Origin: Clostridia bacterium
GTDB taxonomy: Bacteria > Bacillota > Clostridia > Oscillospirales > CAG-272
Direction of reading: 5' to 3'
DNA length: 57,645 bases
NCBI GenBank assembly: GCA_017503285.1
Contig: JAFVTH010000015.1
Location: 1 to 57,645, forward strand
Below the pieces are notes generated by a model that saw only the letters and a program-made list of their open reading frames with translations, was not told the origin of the DNA and made no database searches. Position 1 is the first letter of the stretch, and the number at the start of each line of letters is the position of its first letter. Of the stretch, positions 1 through 8,652 are shown piece after piece. A program made the translations under genes and the position numbers.

Positions 1-204
1 AAAAAAAAAAAAAAATGATTATATTTGTTTATATTGCATAATAAAATTAAAAATATTGTTGATAGGTCTACAAAAACACGATATTTTGAACCTGTTTTAG
101 ACTATCGGTATTTTACTTTTTAGGCAAAATGAAATTTGTTAAATTTTTGTAAATTTGGGTTTTTGGTGCAAAAAAGTGGCATTGTGATGATAAAAAGATG
201 ATTT

Positions 205-818
205 GCGGGCAGTCGGGGACGCCTGCCCCTACGATGGGTGTGAGGGCGTTTTACGTTTTTTTCGGGCGGATATGGAATCCGCCCCTACGGGGACAAACCT
301 CTCTTTTGAAATAAATATAGATAACAATCTCTTTTAAAAGCCCCCTTGTGAAGGGGGGAGAGCCACGATAGTGGAGGGGTGATTGTTTCATATGTGTGAG
401 GACCACAATCCCTCCGTCATTTTCTCTCGAAAATGCCACCTCCCTTTAACAAGGGAGGCTTTGAAGAAAGACATACCTTGAGAATTTTCGGTGGGAGACA
501 CGCCCCTGCCCTACGGGGTGCATTATTTATAGTCATTCGGGTGGTCTTTCGCAGGGTGGGATTTGTAACATTGTTGCGGGCAGTCGGGGACGCCTGCCCC
601 TACGTGGGTGTGAGGGCGTTTTACGTTTTTTTCGGGCAGATATGGAATCTGCCCCTACGGGGTATGGCAAATACCATAATTCTCGGCGGGAGCAAGCCCC
701 TGCCCTACGAGGGTAAGAGCGTTATTTCCATATTTCGGGCAGATATGGAATCTGCCCCTACGATGGGTGTGAGGGCGTTTTACGTTTTTTTCGGGCGGAT
801 ATGGAATCCGCCTCTACG
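205..818. repeat. Field of short palindromic repeats ending in CCCTACG
   Basis: No gene is supported from 1 to 907; 1-204 is A/T-rich with nothing recognisable. From 205 there are eight short GC-rich hairpins, at about 205-233, 264-289, 491-514, 576-604, 634-659, 684-709, 737-762 and 793-818. Most end in the tail CCCTACG. The stem arms vary but stay complementary: GGGCGGA pairs with TCCGCCC in two copies and GGGCAGA with TCTGCCC in two others, around the same TATGGAA loop. Three copies are joined by an identical linker containing GGGTGTGAGGGCG. Reading frames here are by-products of the repeats. Confidence 0.8.
337..463. repeat. Imperfect inverted-repeat (MITE-like) element
   Basis: The left end carries a CCCCCTT/AAGGGGG hairpin after AAAG, and the right end a CCTCCCTT/AAGGGAGG hairpin before CTTT. 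Between them GGAGGG...TTGT on the left mirrors ACAATCCCTCC on the right, so the ~127-bp block folds into a long imperfect inverted repeat. It has no coding capacity. It resembles the non-autonomous palindromic elements scattered in many Clostridia, but no target-site duplication was confirmed. Confidence 0.5.
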
Positions 819-880
819 ATGTACACAACAAAAAAGCAGAAAATTTCATTTAGAGGGGCTTTACATTTTGAAATAAAAAA

Positions 881-897
881 GGAGCGAATTTCGCTCC
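881..897 (-). terminator. Intrinsic terminator after degV
   Basis: GGAGCG and CGCTCC pair around an AATTT loop. The hairpin is flanked by an A-run on the left and a T-run on the right, so it can act on both strands. It lies just downstream of the minus-strand degV stop codon and closes the fakA-plsX-degV operon. Confidence 0.8.
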
Positions 898-907
898 TTT
901 TTTGGTT

Positions 908-1804
908 TTATTCCTTGTTTTCGGTAACCTCTTTACCGATAAAGTAGATGGCTATTGTGCCGGGGCCGGCAGATGTGCCGATGATTGGACCTATTCTATC
1001 CATTTGGATATTTAGCTCCTTGCCCTCAAATTTTGCCTCAATAACTGCTCTGAATTCCTCTGCGGCAGCCTGGTCGTCTGCGTGGCAGATAATAACCTTT
1101 TGGTATGGATGATCCTCATACTCGTCGAAAACTCTTTCAGCAAGGCGCTCCATTGATGCGCGTCTGCCCTTTACTGTTTCGATAGCGTGGTTTTGACCGA
1201 TTGCGTCGGAGATGATAATTGGCTTTTTATTAAGCAAGCCACCGAAGAACGCCTTTGCAGCACTAACTCTGCCTGCATTCTTAAGATATGTAAGCTTTTC
1301 TACTGTGCATTCCTGATGAACCTTAAGCTTATTCGCTTCAATCCACTCTGCAACCTCTTCAATTGTCTTGCCCTCTGCTCTAAGCTCAGATGCGGTCATA
1401 CAGATAATGCCAAGACCGAAGCAGGAGTTTAAGCTGTCAATACAAATGATTTTTGCATCAGGATAGATCTCAAGAAGCTCATCCCTTGCAACCTGGCTTG
1501 CCTTTATAGATGCTGAAAGCGCAGATGAGCAGGAAATAGAAAGGATATCGCAGCCTGCGTCAAGGTACTTTGTAAATGCTTGCTTGTACTCTTGTGTGTT
1601 TATTTGGGCTGTTTTAATTCTTATGCCCTCACGAAGCATCTTAAAATATTCCTCATAGGAAATCTCATTAAAATCAAGGTCGGCAGGGATATCTCTTTCG
1701 CCATCGATGATAAGGTGCATTGGAATGTAATCAATGTCGTACTTCTCACGGAGTGCCTTATGAAGGTCACTACAGGAGTCTGTTACAATAACGAATTTTC
1801 TCAT
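908..1804 (-). CDS. DegV family fatty-acid-binding protein (FakB-type)
   Basis: 298 residues, the usual DegV length. The N-terminus has the family signature VTDSCSDL (residues 7-14), and GRVSAAKAFFGGLLNKKPII lies in the second half, as in DegV proteins. Family members bind a long-chain fatty acid and present it to the kinase FakA for phosphorylation in the cytosol. The gene follows plsX by a few bases and ends in a strong terminator, so it is the last gene of fakA-plsX-degV. That context makes a FakB role more likely than for an isolated DegV. Acyl-chain preference cannot be read from the sequence. Confidence 0.88.
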   Translation of the reverse strand: MRKFVIVTDSCSDLHKALREKYDIDYIPMHLIIDGERDIPADLDFNEISYEEYFKMLREGIRIKTAQINTQEYKQAFTKYLDAGCDILSISCSSALSASIKASQVARDELLEIYPDAKIICIDSLNSCFGLGIICMTASELRAEGKTIEEVAEWIEANKLKVHQECTVEKLTYLKNAGRVSAAKAFFGGLLNKKPIIISDAIGQNHAIETVKGRRASMERLAERVFDEYEDHPYQKVIICHADDQAAAEEFRAVIEAKFEGKELNIQMDRIGPIIGTSAGPGTIAIYFIGKEVTENKE

Positions 1805-1808
1805 TTTA

Positions 1809-2774
1809 TTATTCTCCTTTATTTACGCACATTTTCAGTGCTTGCTTAACAACATTTACCACGGTTTTCTCATTGGCAGAGCCGTGCATTTTTATAACTG
1901 GCTTTTTGGTGCCTAAAAGAACTGCGCCGCCCATAGAATTAAAGTCATAAATGCCCAAAAAGTCCCCAACTGCCTTTTTAACGAAGGTAAGGTCGGTGCC
2001 CTCGGGAGCATTTTTCTTAATCAGGTCAACGAAAATTTTTATAACGGCTTGTGAAACACCCTCAACAGATTTAAGCGCCACATTGCCGGCAAAGCCGTCG
2101 GTAACAATAACGTCAGCTTCTCCGGACAGGAGAGTTTTTGCCTCCATATTACCAACAAAATTAAGGTCGCTTTCCTTAAGGAGTGCAAACGTCTCCTTAG
2201 TTAAGGTATTACCCTTTTTATCCTCTGTACCAACAGAAAGCAGGGCAACCCTTGGGCTTTCTATACCATAGGTATTTTTCATATATTCACTGCCCAGCTT
2301 GGCAAACCTTAAAAGGTGCACCGCCCTTGAATCAATGCTTGCGCCGCAATCAACAAGGCAGGAATATGTGCCCTTGATTGTAGGAAGGATTGTGGAAAGC
2401 GCCGGCATTTCAACACCCTGCGCCTTGCCGAGAAGTAAAACTGCGCCGACAATAACTGCGCCTGTGTTACCACCGGATATAAAAGCAATAACGTCCTCAT
2501 CCTGCTTTGCAATTTGATATGCACGAACCATTGAGGCATCCTTTTTTGCTCTTAGCGCCTCAAGGGGAGAGTCGTTATTTGTGATAACATCCCTTGCGTC
2601 AACAATTTCAAGCCTTGCTCTATCAAAGGTCTTGTCCTTAAGTGTTGAGCTTATAATTTCCTCATTGCCAACGGCAACTATAACAATGTCCTTTGTTGCG
2701 TTTATAGCATCAGCTATGCCATTTATAACGGCAATAGGATTGTCACAGCCGAAGGCATCAATAACTATTTTCAT
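1809..2774 (-). CDS. plsX: Phosphate acyltransferase PlsX
   Basis: Interconverts acyl-ACP and acyl-phosphate, feeding PlsY for phosphatidic acid synthesis and linking acyl-phosphate made by FakA to the ACP pool. The 321-residue protein begins MKIVIDAFGCDNP, matching the conserved PlsX start, and has the SGGNTGA and DCGASID segments. I chose the ATG at 2774 over an upstream TTG because GAGG sits at the right distance and the protein then begins at the family consensus. It starts 10 bases after the fakA stop, so the two are probably translationally coupled. Confidence 0.93.
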   Translation of the reverse strand: MKIVIDAFGCDNPIAVINGIADAINATKDIVIVAVGNEEIISSTLKDKTFDRARLEIVDARDVITNNDSPLEALRAKKDASMVRAYQIAKQDEDVIAFISGGNTGAVIVGAVLLLGKAQGVEMPALSTILPTIKGTYSCLVDCGASIDSRAVHLLRFAKLGSEYMKNTYGIESPRVALLSVGTEDKKGNTLTKETFALLKESDLNFVGNMEAKTLLSGEADVIVTDGFAGNVALKSVEGVSQAVIKIFVDLIKKNAPEGTDLTFVKKAVGDFLGIYDFNSMGGAVLLGTKKPVIKMHGSANEKTVVNVVKQALKMCVNKGE

Positions 2775-2784
2775 AAGAAGCCTC

Positions 2785-4443
2785 TTACTCAAAAATCAAA
2801 ATAAAGTCGTAAACGTCCTGTCCGCCCTCAACCTCATATAGCTCAAGGCTCTTATGCGCCTTTGCCACATAATCATTGATGGCTTCTCTATCCTCATCGG
2901 TGGTGGTTTTACCATATACCATAATAAGGAATTCTCTATCCTCTGCAAGCTTGTCAATAAGCTGCTTTGTGCTTTCAAGCTTTGATGGGGTGGAAACAAG
3001 CATTGTTTTGCCTGTAAAGCCCATATAATCGTCCTTCTCGATATGAACGCCGCCTGCCTGTGTGGTTCTGACGGATTTTGCAACCATACCCGTTACGGAC
3101 GCTTGCATGCTTTCCTTTAGATTGTTTGCAATTTCATCAGGGTCGTCTGACGAATAGTCAAGCACGGAAATGGCTGAGTAGCCCTGACCTATGCTCTTTG
3201 ATTCGATAACATAAATATTTGCCTTTGTATAAAGCTCTTTAGCCTGGTTTGCCGCAAGAATAATATTTGAGTTATTGGGGAGAACAAAAATGTTATCTGC
3301 GTTTACCTCATCAAAGGCACGTAGAAAATCCTCGCTTGATGGGTTGTTGGTTTGCCCACCGTTAATAACCTCATCTGCACCCATTTCCTTGAAAAGGTCA
3401 ATAAGTCCGTCGCCCATAGCAGTTGTAACTACTGCGTACTTCTTATGGGGTCTTACCTTTTTCGGTGCTTCCTTCTTCTCAACGGTTTCGTTGTGCTGAA
3501 GAGTCATATTTTCAATCTTAACTGTAAGATATTCGCCATACTGCTGACAGTATTCCAAAACCTTGTACGGGGTCATTGTATGTACATGGATTTTTACAAC
3601 TGTGCCTGTTTTGAAGGCAACAATTGAGTCGCCGATTGTATTCAGGTACTCAATAAGTCCGTCAACAACAAATGCGTCAACATCTGTTTTGCTCCTTTGA
3701 AGCTGTAAAAGAAGCTCTGTGCAATAGCCATATACCATTTGGCTATCTGCGTTGAACTTGGAAAAGTCAAGCTCTGCCTTGCCCTTATTGTAGGATGATT
3801 CAAAGCCTGTGCCGATTTCCTCGCCCTTAAGAGCCTTGGAAAAGCCCTCGATAATATAAACAAGTCCTGCTCCGCCGCTATCTATAACACCGGATTCCTT
3901 TAGAACCTCCAAAAGCTCCGGAGTGTGGTCAAGGCTAAGGCGCATTTCATCAAGAAACAGCTCAAAAAACTCAGCCACGCTTGCATTTTCGTTTACCTTT
4001 TTGCATGCGTTTTCAGATGCCTCTCTTGCAACGGTCAGGATTGTACCCTCAACAGGAACAGCAACTGCACCGTATGCGCACTTAACACCATTTGCAAGAG
4101 CCTTGCCAAACGCCTTTAGGTCAGCGCTGTGTCTGCCCTTTAGTCCTTCTGCCAAGCCATAGAAAAGCTGGGAAAGGATAACGCCGGAGTTACCTCTTGC
4201 GCCCATAAGCATTCCGCTTGCCATAGCGCTTGCCTTATCGGAAAGTCCTGCTTCTTGAGTATTTTTCAAGCCCTCAACACCGCCCTTAAAGGTAAGGAAC
4301 ATATTTTCGCCTGTATCGCCGTCCGGAATTGGGAAAACGTTTAGATCGTTTACAGTCTCCATATTCTCGTAAAGGTTTGCGGCACCACCGAAGACCATTT
4401 TTTCAAAGAGCTCGCCGTCTATAACATTACCAGTATATTTCAT
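2785..4443 (-). CDS. fakA: Fatty acid kinase catalytic subunit FakA (DAK2/YloV family)
   Basis: 552 residues; family members are about 550. The N-terminal DhaL-like kinase domain carries NVFPIPDGDTGENM, whose aspartates bind Mg-ATP, followed by the MLMGARGNSGVILSQ segment. The C-terminal half is DegV-like and typical of YloV. It phosphorylates fatty acids delivered by a DegV-type FakB to give acyl-phosphate. The ATG at 4443 is preceded by GGAGG; an in-frame upstream extension has no such site. First gene of fakA-plsX-degV, a compact exogenous-fatty-acid incorporation unit. A TATAAT at 4487-4492 may start it, but its -35 is poor. Confidence 0.92.
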   Translation of the reverse strand: MKYTGNVIDGELFEKMVFGGAANLYENMETVNDLNVFPIPDGDTGENMFLTFKGGVEGLKNTQEAGLSDKASAMASGMLMGARGNSGVILSQLFYGLAEGLKGRHSADLKAFGKALANGVKCAYGAVAVPVEGTILTVAREASENACKKVNENASVAEFFELFLDEMRLSLDHTPELLEVLKESGVIDSGGAGLVYIIEGFSKALKGEEIGTGFESSYNKGKAELDFSKFNADSQMVYGYCTELLLQLQRSKTDVDAFVVDGLIEYLNTIGDSIVAFKTGTVVKIHVHTMTPYKVLEYCQQYGEYLTVKIENMTLQHNETVEKKEAPKKVRPHKKYAVVTTAMGDGLIDLFKEMGADEVINGGQTNNPSSEDFLRAFDEVNADNIFVLPNNSNIILAANQAKELYTKANIYVIESKSIGQGYSAISVLDYSSDDPDEIANNLKESMQASVTGMVAKSVRTTQAGGVHIEKDDYMGFTGKTMLVSTPSKLESTKQLIDKLAEDREFLIMVYGKTTTDEDREAINDYVAKAHKSLELYEVEGGQDVYDFILIFE

Positions 4444-4535
4444 AAATCCTCCGTCTTTTTGACAGTTTTCTTCATTTTTCGACAGTATTATATATATCGT
4501 TTCTAAACTGAATATTAACAAATCGTTAATTTTAA

Positions 4536-5609
4536 TTAAATTTTTACAGTGAAGGTTGTTTTTCCGTTTCTGCTTTTTGCCTCAATTGTGCCACCGTGCA
4601 GCACCACAATGTGCTTGACTATGGAAAGTCCTATGCCGTTGCCTTCCTTATTGTGTGTTGAGTCGGATTGATAGAATTTGTTAAAGATTTTTTCTCTTTC
4701 CTCATCCTTAATTGCCACACCTGTGTTTGTTATTTTAACAACAGTCTTCTTTTCCTCATCCTCAAGCTCAACGCTAAGCTCGCTGCCCTCGTCGGCAAAT
4801 TTTATTGCATTATCAAGGAGATTTATCCACACCTGCTTAAGCATTTCCTCATCGCCCTTTATCATATACTCATCAAAATCAAGGCTGAGGGAAAGGTTCT
4901 TTTTGCTCCATTTCTTTTCAAGAAGCACAATACAGCTTCTTATTTGCTCGGAAAGATTAAACCTTGTTACGCTTTTAAGGCTTGTTTCGTTTTCTATTTT
5001 GGAAAGGTTTAATACGTTTGTTGACATTTCGTGAAGGCGATGGGTTTCCTCCTCAATAACGGCAATATACTCTTGCCTTTTTTCGGGGGTTAGGTCGTCT
5101 CTTTTAAGAAGCTCCAAAAGACCGCTGATTGAGGCAATCGGAGTTTTGAATTCGTGCGAGAAGTTATTGACAAAGTCAGCACGCAAAAGCTCCACCTGTC
5201 CAAGCTCGGTTGCAAGGTTGTTAAAGCCCTGCTCCGCCTCCTTCAAAATGTTATTGTTTCCAAAGTCGATACGTGTTGAATAATCCCCCTGTGAAAGGCG
5301 CATCATAGCCTCAACAAGCTGCTTAAAGGGGTTCATAAAGAACTTTGCGGCAATGGCGGCAAGACCAATACCGATAATTATGCTTGAAAGTCCTGTCAGC
5401 ACAATGATTGCAGGGTTGTTTGTTGTTATTGTGCTTGAGCCGATAACACCAGCCTCGGAAAGTATGAATGAGGTTGCAACAATGATTGCAACAGAGCAAA
5501 TTTGAATGATAACAACTATTAAAATAAATGCAAGATTGAATTTTGCCGTGTCAATCTGCTTTTCAAGGTTGATTTTTGGAACCTTGAGAATTTTCTTTTC
5601 CTTTTTCAT
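4536..5609 (-). CDS. Membrane sensor histidine kinase
   Basis: 357 residues. Two membrane segments at about 25-50 and 66-92 bracket a very short outer loop, followed by a HAMP linker (about 93-140), a HisKA dimerisation domain with the phosphoacceptor His152 in FSHEFKTP, and a C-terminal HATPase domain with N- and G-boxes (NLLDNAIKFA, GNGIGLSI). The outer loop is too small for a ligand domain, so it may sense the membrane itself or a partner protein. It overlaps the response regulator by 4 bases. Its neighbours downstream are the lipid genes fakA-plsX-degV, but a functional link is only a guess. Confidence 0.92.
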   Translation of the reverse strand: MKKEKKILKVPKINLEKQIDTAKFNLAFILIVVIIQICSVAIIVATSFILSEAGVIGSSTITTNNPAIIVLTGLSSIIIGIGLAAIAAKFFMNPFKQLVEAMMRLSQGDYSTRIDFGNNNILKEAEQGFNNLATELGQVELLRADFVNNFSHEFKTPIASISGLLELLKRDDLTPEKRQEYIAVIEEETHRLHEMSTNVLNLSKIENETSLKSVTRFNLSEQIRSCIVLLEKKWSKKNLSLSLDFDEYMIKGDEEMLKQVWINLLDNAIKFADEGSELSVELEDEEKKTVVKITNTGVAIKDEEREKIFNKFYQSDSTHNKEGNGIGLSIVKHIVVLHGGTIEAKSRNGKTTFTVKI

Positions 5610-6277
5610 TTGATTTCTGCCTTATAGCCCAGCCCTTTGATGGACTTGATTTCAAATTCCTCCCAGCCCTCGAAGCGCTTTCTCAAGCGAGAGATATGCA
5701 CGGTAACTGTGTCTGTAACCGTATCGCAATCGTAGCCCCAAATTTCGTCCATAATCTGAATCCTTGTAAAGATTTGATTTGGCGAGGAAAGGAGCTTGAA
5801 AAGTAGCATAAATTCCTTTTGAGGAAGCTCTATGCTCTCCCCCTCTCTTGACACGGTTTGGGAGTTATAGTCAAGGATAACCTTGCCTATATGAAGCTTA
5901 TGCTCGTTGGCGATGTTGGCACGCCTTAAAAGCGCCTTTATATGCAAAAGAAGCTCCTCTGTGTCGATAGGCTTTGACATATAGTCGTCTATTCCTGAAA
6001 GGAAGCCCTTTTTCCTGTCCTCGGGAAGCTGCTTTGCTGAAACCATAAGCACAGGCAGGTCGCTTTTGAAGGTGCGAAGCTCTCTTGTAAACTCATAGCC
6101 GTCCATCTTTGGCATCATTATATCTACAATAACTAAATCCACGTGGTTGCTATCAAGAAGGTCAAGTGCCTCTTTACCGTTTGAGGCGGTAAGCACGGTG
6201 TATTTTTCCAGCTCCAGCCTTTCCTTCATAACATATCTTATGTTTTTATCGTCATCTACAATGAGTATTCTAAACAT
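5606..6277 (-). CDS. OmpR-family response regulator
   Basis: 223 residues: a receiver domain with acidic pocket (DDD near residues 8-10), phosphoacceptor Asp52 in VDIMMPKMDG and Lys102 in MSKP, then an OmpR/PhoB winged helix ending in the typical HISRLRKR...IKGLGYKAE. Paired with the sensor kinase, whose start codon overlaps this gene's stop region. A good promoter lies just upstream (6313-6341). The target genes are not evident; no paired direct repeats of OmpR type were recognised nearby. Confidence 0.94.
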   Translation of the reverse strand: MFRILIVDDDKNIRYVMKERLELEKYTVLTASNGKEALDLLDSNHVDLVIVDIMMPKMDGYEFTRELRTFKSDLPVLMVSAKQLPEDRKKGFLSGIDDYMSKPIDTEELLLHIKALLRRANIANEHKLHIGKVILDYNSQTVSREGESIELPQKEFMLLFKLLSSPNQIFTRIQIMDEIWGYDCDTVTDTVTVHISRLRKRFEGWEEFEIKSIKGLGYKAEIK

Positions 6278-6312
6278 TTCTGCTTCTCCTTGTATATTAA
6301 ATTACGTTTTTT

Positions 6313-6341
6313 AGTATAACATATATTTTGCTCTTTTGCAA
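6313..6341 (-). promoter_or_regulatory. Sigma-A type promoter of the two-component operon
   Basis: On the minus strand TTGCAA (6336-6341) is 17 bases from TATACT (6313-6318), about 35 bases upstream of the response-regulator ATG, which has an AAGGAG ribosome site. Confidence 0.7.
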
Positions 6342-6408
6342 TTGTGTTTTTTTCCTCAGCCTTCAACAAATGACACTTAATAAAAATTTTGACAAATTCA
6401 TAAAAAAA

Positions 6409-6424
6409 CAGGGCAAATGCCCTG
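6409..6424 (-). terminator. Intrinsic terminator after the PHP gene
   Basis: CAGGGCA and TGCCCTG pair with a two-base loop, between an A-run and a T-run. It ends the RNA ligase-PHP transcription unit just past the PHP stop codon and could act in either direction. Confidence 0.8.
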
Positions 6425-6431
6425 TTTTTTA

Positions 6432-7094
6432 TTAGTCTGTTATTAGCTGATATGTGCCCTCTTTAAGGGTTTTTACAAGTGTGTCAAGGCTTGTAATTTC
6501 GTACTCGGTAAGAATACCTGCGTTAGCCGGCACGTCGTTATAATGGAAGTCTGTGCCTGAGGTTTTAATAAGGTTAAAATGCTCTGCCCAGGCTTGTGCC
6601 ACATGATTTCTGGAATCGTGCCCCTTATGTCCGTTGAAGACCTCAACGCCATCAAGATAGACAGGATTTACAACGGTCATATGATTTCTGAATGGGTGAG
6701 CCTGTATGATAAGCACACCATTTTCCTTGGCTATCGGGTAGAATTTTTCCGGATTTAGTTCAAAAATTTCCGGGTGGGAAAGCAAAAACTCCTTTGTAAT
6801 GCCGAATAGCAAATAGTCGTTTATATTTTCGTTAAATCGAAGCTCTGCACCGATAAGAACATTAAGCTTGCCCTCGGCACACGCCTTAAGCTTCTCGTAG
6901 CCTTGGAAGAATTTATCAACAAACTCCTCCCAGGTGCTTGCGCCGTTAAAGCCCATTGTACCTTCGTTGAAATGGTTTGACAAAACCAGGGTTGTATAGC
7001 CTGCCTCTGTGTACTTTTTTACTATATCCTCTACGCTAACGCATGCGCAAGCGCTGACGTCCTTTGAATGACAATGTAGCTCTGTTTTGAACAT
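6432..7094 (-). CDS. PHP-domain phosphoesterase
   Basis: 220 residues. The N-terminus has the metal-binding ELHCHS of PHP domains, with further His/Asp ligands in LSNHF, IIQAHPF and GTDFHY near the end. PHP proteins use two or three metal ions to hydrolyse phosphate esters; relatives include HisK-type phosphatases and nucleases. It starts 12 bases after the RNA ligase gene on the same strand, so the two are almost certainly co-transcribed. That suggests a role on nucleic-acid ends, but a small-molecule phosphatase is equally possible from sequence alone. Confidence 0.85.
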   Translation of the reverse strand: MFKTELHCHSKDVSACACVSVEDIVKKYTEAGYTTLVLSNHFNEGTMGFNGASTWEEFVDKFFQGYEKLKACAEGKLNVLIGAELRFNENINDYLLFGITKEFLLSHPEIFELNPEKFYPIAKENGVLIIQAHPFRNHMTVVNPVYLDGVEVFNGHKGHDSRNHVAQAWAEHFNLIKTSGTDFHYNDVPANAGILTEYEITSLDTLVKTLKEGTYQLITD

Positions 7095-7106
7095 ATTTAC
7101 CTCGCT

Positions 7107-7736
7107 TTATTTTAACTTGTTTTTTTCAACCTCGCCACTGCCCCAGCTGCTATCGGTCTGAATGTGGTTTTTTCTTACGAACTTTGCGATGGATTTTGAA
7201 AAATCATCATAGTGAAAGCCGTCGCTAAGCCTAACGACAATGCCCTCTCTACCACGCAAAACGGTTTCCTTGGCTATTTTTTTGATAAGCTCCTCATCGT
7301 AAACGCCCTCGTAAAGTGTGGGAACAACCTCTAGCCCCAGCTCCTTACAAATGTCTACCATATCTCCCCAGGCAAGGCAACGATTTGTTTCATCCCATAT
7401 GGAAAAGACCATAAAATATGATGGCAAGTCGTCGTAGCCGATTGAATGCTTTGCAAAAAGATACTCTCCACAAATGCGCCAGCCCTCCGGTATTTGATGC
7501 TGGAAGGTGGGAATTTGAGAAAGCAGCCAGGAGTGGTAGCCCTTATGCTTACTGTCTATGCTCCTTGCGTGACAATGGTCGTTATATATGGTGGTGTTTT
7601 CTCCATCCATTTTTTCTGTAACCACTACTCTTTTGCCCTTAAAATGATCTGTTGAGTCAAGAATCTTATCATCATCTGTTGCACCCTCGGAAAAGGGAAA
7701 ATGAAAGGTCCTTGGATATTTATATCTTTGCGCCAT
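7107..7736 (-). CDS. RNA ligase family nucleotidyltransferase
   Basis: 209 residues, about one nucleotidyltransferase domain. The ligase motifs appear in order: motif I EKMDGENTTIY with the lysine that would take AMP, ICGEYLFAKHSI (motif III), FMVFSIWD (IIIa), EGIVVRL (IV) and AKFVRKNH (V). This matches the PF09414-type RNA ligases rather than DNA ligases, and no extra C-terminal domain is present. The ATG at 7736 follows GGGGAGA; the longer in-frame extension begins with hydrophobic residues and no ribosome site. It is followed by a PHP phosphoesterase gene, a pairing that suggests RNA end-healing plus sealing. RNA-repair function is inferred. Confidence 0.82.
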   Translation of the reverse strand: MAQRYKYPRTFHFPFSEGATDDDKILDSTDHFKGKRVVVTEKMDGENTTIYNDHCHARSIDSKHKGYHSWLLSQIPTFQHQIPEGWRICGEYLFAKHSIGYDDLPSYFMVFSIWDETNRCLAWGDMVDICKELGLEVVPTLYEGVYDEELIKKIAKETVLRGREGIVVRLSDGFHYDDFSKSIAKFVRKNHIQTDSSWGSGEVEKNKLK

Positions 7737-7767
7737 ATATTCTCCCCTTTCTTTGAAATACATTAAT

Positions 7768-7796
7768 AGTATAAAGAGGTTAGCCAAAAAAATCAA
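7768..7796 (-). promoter_or_regulatory. Promoter of the RNA ligase-PHP unit
   Basis: Minus strand TTGATT (7791-7796), 17-base spacer, TATACT (7768-7773), about 30 bases before the RNA ligase ATG. Confidence 0.65.
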
Positions 7797-7814
7797 GACT
7801 TATAAAAGAAAAAA

Positions 7815-7830
7815 GGACACTTTTGTGTCC
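7815..7830 (-). terminator. Intrinsic terminator after the ABC permease
   Basis: GGACAC and GTGTCC pair around TTTT with A- and T-runs on either side. It closes the ABC transporter operon, whose last stop codon is at 7837. Confidence 0.8.
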
Positions 7831-7836
7831 CTTTTT

Positions 7837-8652
7837 TTATTTTAGGTCCTTTTTGTTAAATACAATCAAGCCAAGAGCAAGGAATATGGCTGTGCCGCCA
7901 AGTGTTGGCATAAGAATATACATAACGTCCTCAAAGGTGTAGGTTGAGCCTGTGCCTATTAAGGTTGAGGTAAACACGTTTGTGTTGTTTAAGAACTCAA
8001 GAATAGTTACGGCTGTGGTGTTTTCCGGGTCTACTGCCAAGCCGGCAACCATAATTATAGAGCCGACAATTGCAAACAGAAACGCAACTGCCACATACAT
8101 AACAACTGCAAGTCCTGTGTTTTTCATAAATACTGCAAGGAAGCAAACCAAGGCAGAAACAAACACATATACAAGAAGTGCAAACAGAATGGAAATAAGC
8201 ATATAGCCAAAATCCTTTCCTGTAAAGCCACCCTGCTGATAGTCAAAGAAAATCAATGACATACCGAGGGTTAAAAGTGCTTGTGCAAGGACAACTGCGC
8301 ACATAGCTATTGTGCTTGTTGTGAACATTGACATAAATATTGCGCTTCTTGACTTACCGGAGATAATTTTGTTCCTTACTGTGCCATAGCTAAAGTCCTT
8401 ACAAATAATAATCGCTATAAGGATAGGAACGATAAGTCCAAAATCTCCGCCCGGTGAAAATGCAGAAAAGAACATGGTTTTTGCATCTAATGCCATTCTG
8501 AATTCACCAATCTCCATTTCCCCAAGACCTGTGAAAATAAGCACGTACAAAAGTGGCATAATTATTGCAAAAACAGCGCCGATAATACATACAACAAGGA
8601 AAAGCTTATCCTTGAAGGTGCGTTTCAAATCAGTTTTCAAAAGATTAAGCAT
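7837..8652 (-). CDS. ABC-2 type transporter permease
   Basis: 271 residues with about six hydrophobic segments, starting near residues 17-38 after a short basic N-terminus (LLKTDLKRTFKDK), the layout of ABC-2 permeases. It overlaps the upstream ATP-binding gene by 8 bases, so the pair forms one transporter. ABC-2 systems of this shape usually export lipids, peptides or antibiotics, and the substrate cannot be told. No peptide precursor gene or dedicated regulator is next to it. Confidence 0.87.
   Translation of the reverse strand: MLNLLKTDLKRTFKDKLFLVVCIIGAVFAIIMPLLYVLIFTGLGEMEIGEFRMALDAKTMFFSAFSPGGDFGLIVPILIAIIICKDFSYGTVRNKIISGKSRSAIFMSMFTTSTIAMCAVVLAQALLTLGMSLIFFDYQQGGFTGKDFGYMLISILFALLVYVFVSALVCFLAVFMKNTGLAVVMYVAVAFLFAIVGSIIMVAGLAVDPENTTAVTILEFLNNTNVFTSTLIGTGSTYTFEDVMYILMPTLGGTAIFLALGLIVFNKKDLK

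Noticed and set aside
1-15. Poly-A tract at the window start as a signal
   Set aside because: It may simply be a contig or window edge; nothing around it gives it meaning.
251-876. Open reading frames of 62 and 147 codons across the first repeat field
   Set aside because: They are made of palindromic repeat sequence, have no ribosome site, and repeat the same peptide fragments.
4487-4515. Promoter for fakA
   Set aside because: TATAAT is good but no acceptable -35 lies at 16-18 bases; fakA may be read from the two-component promoter.
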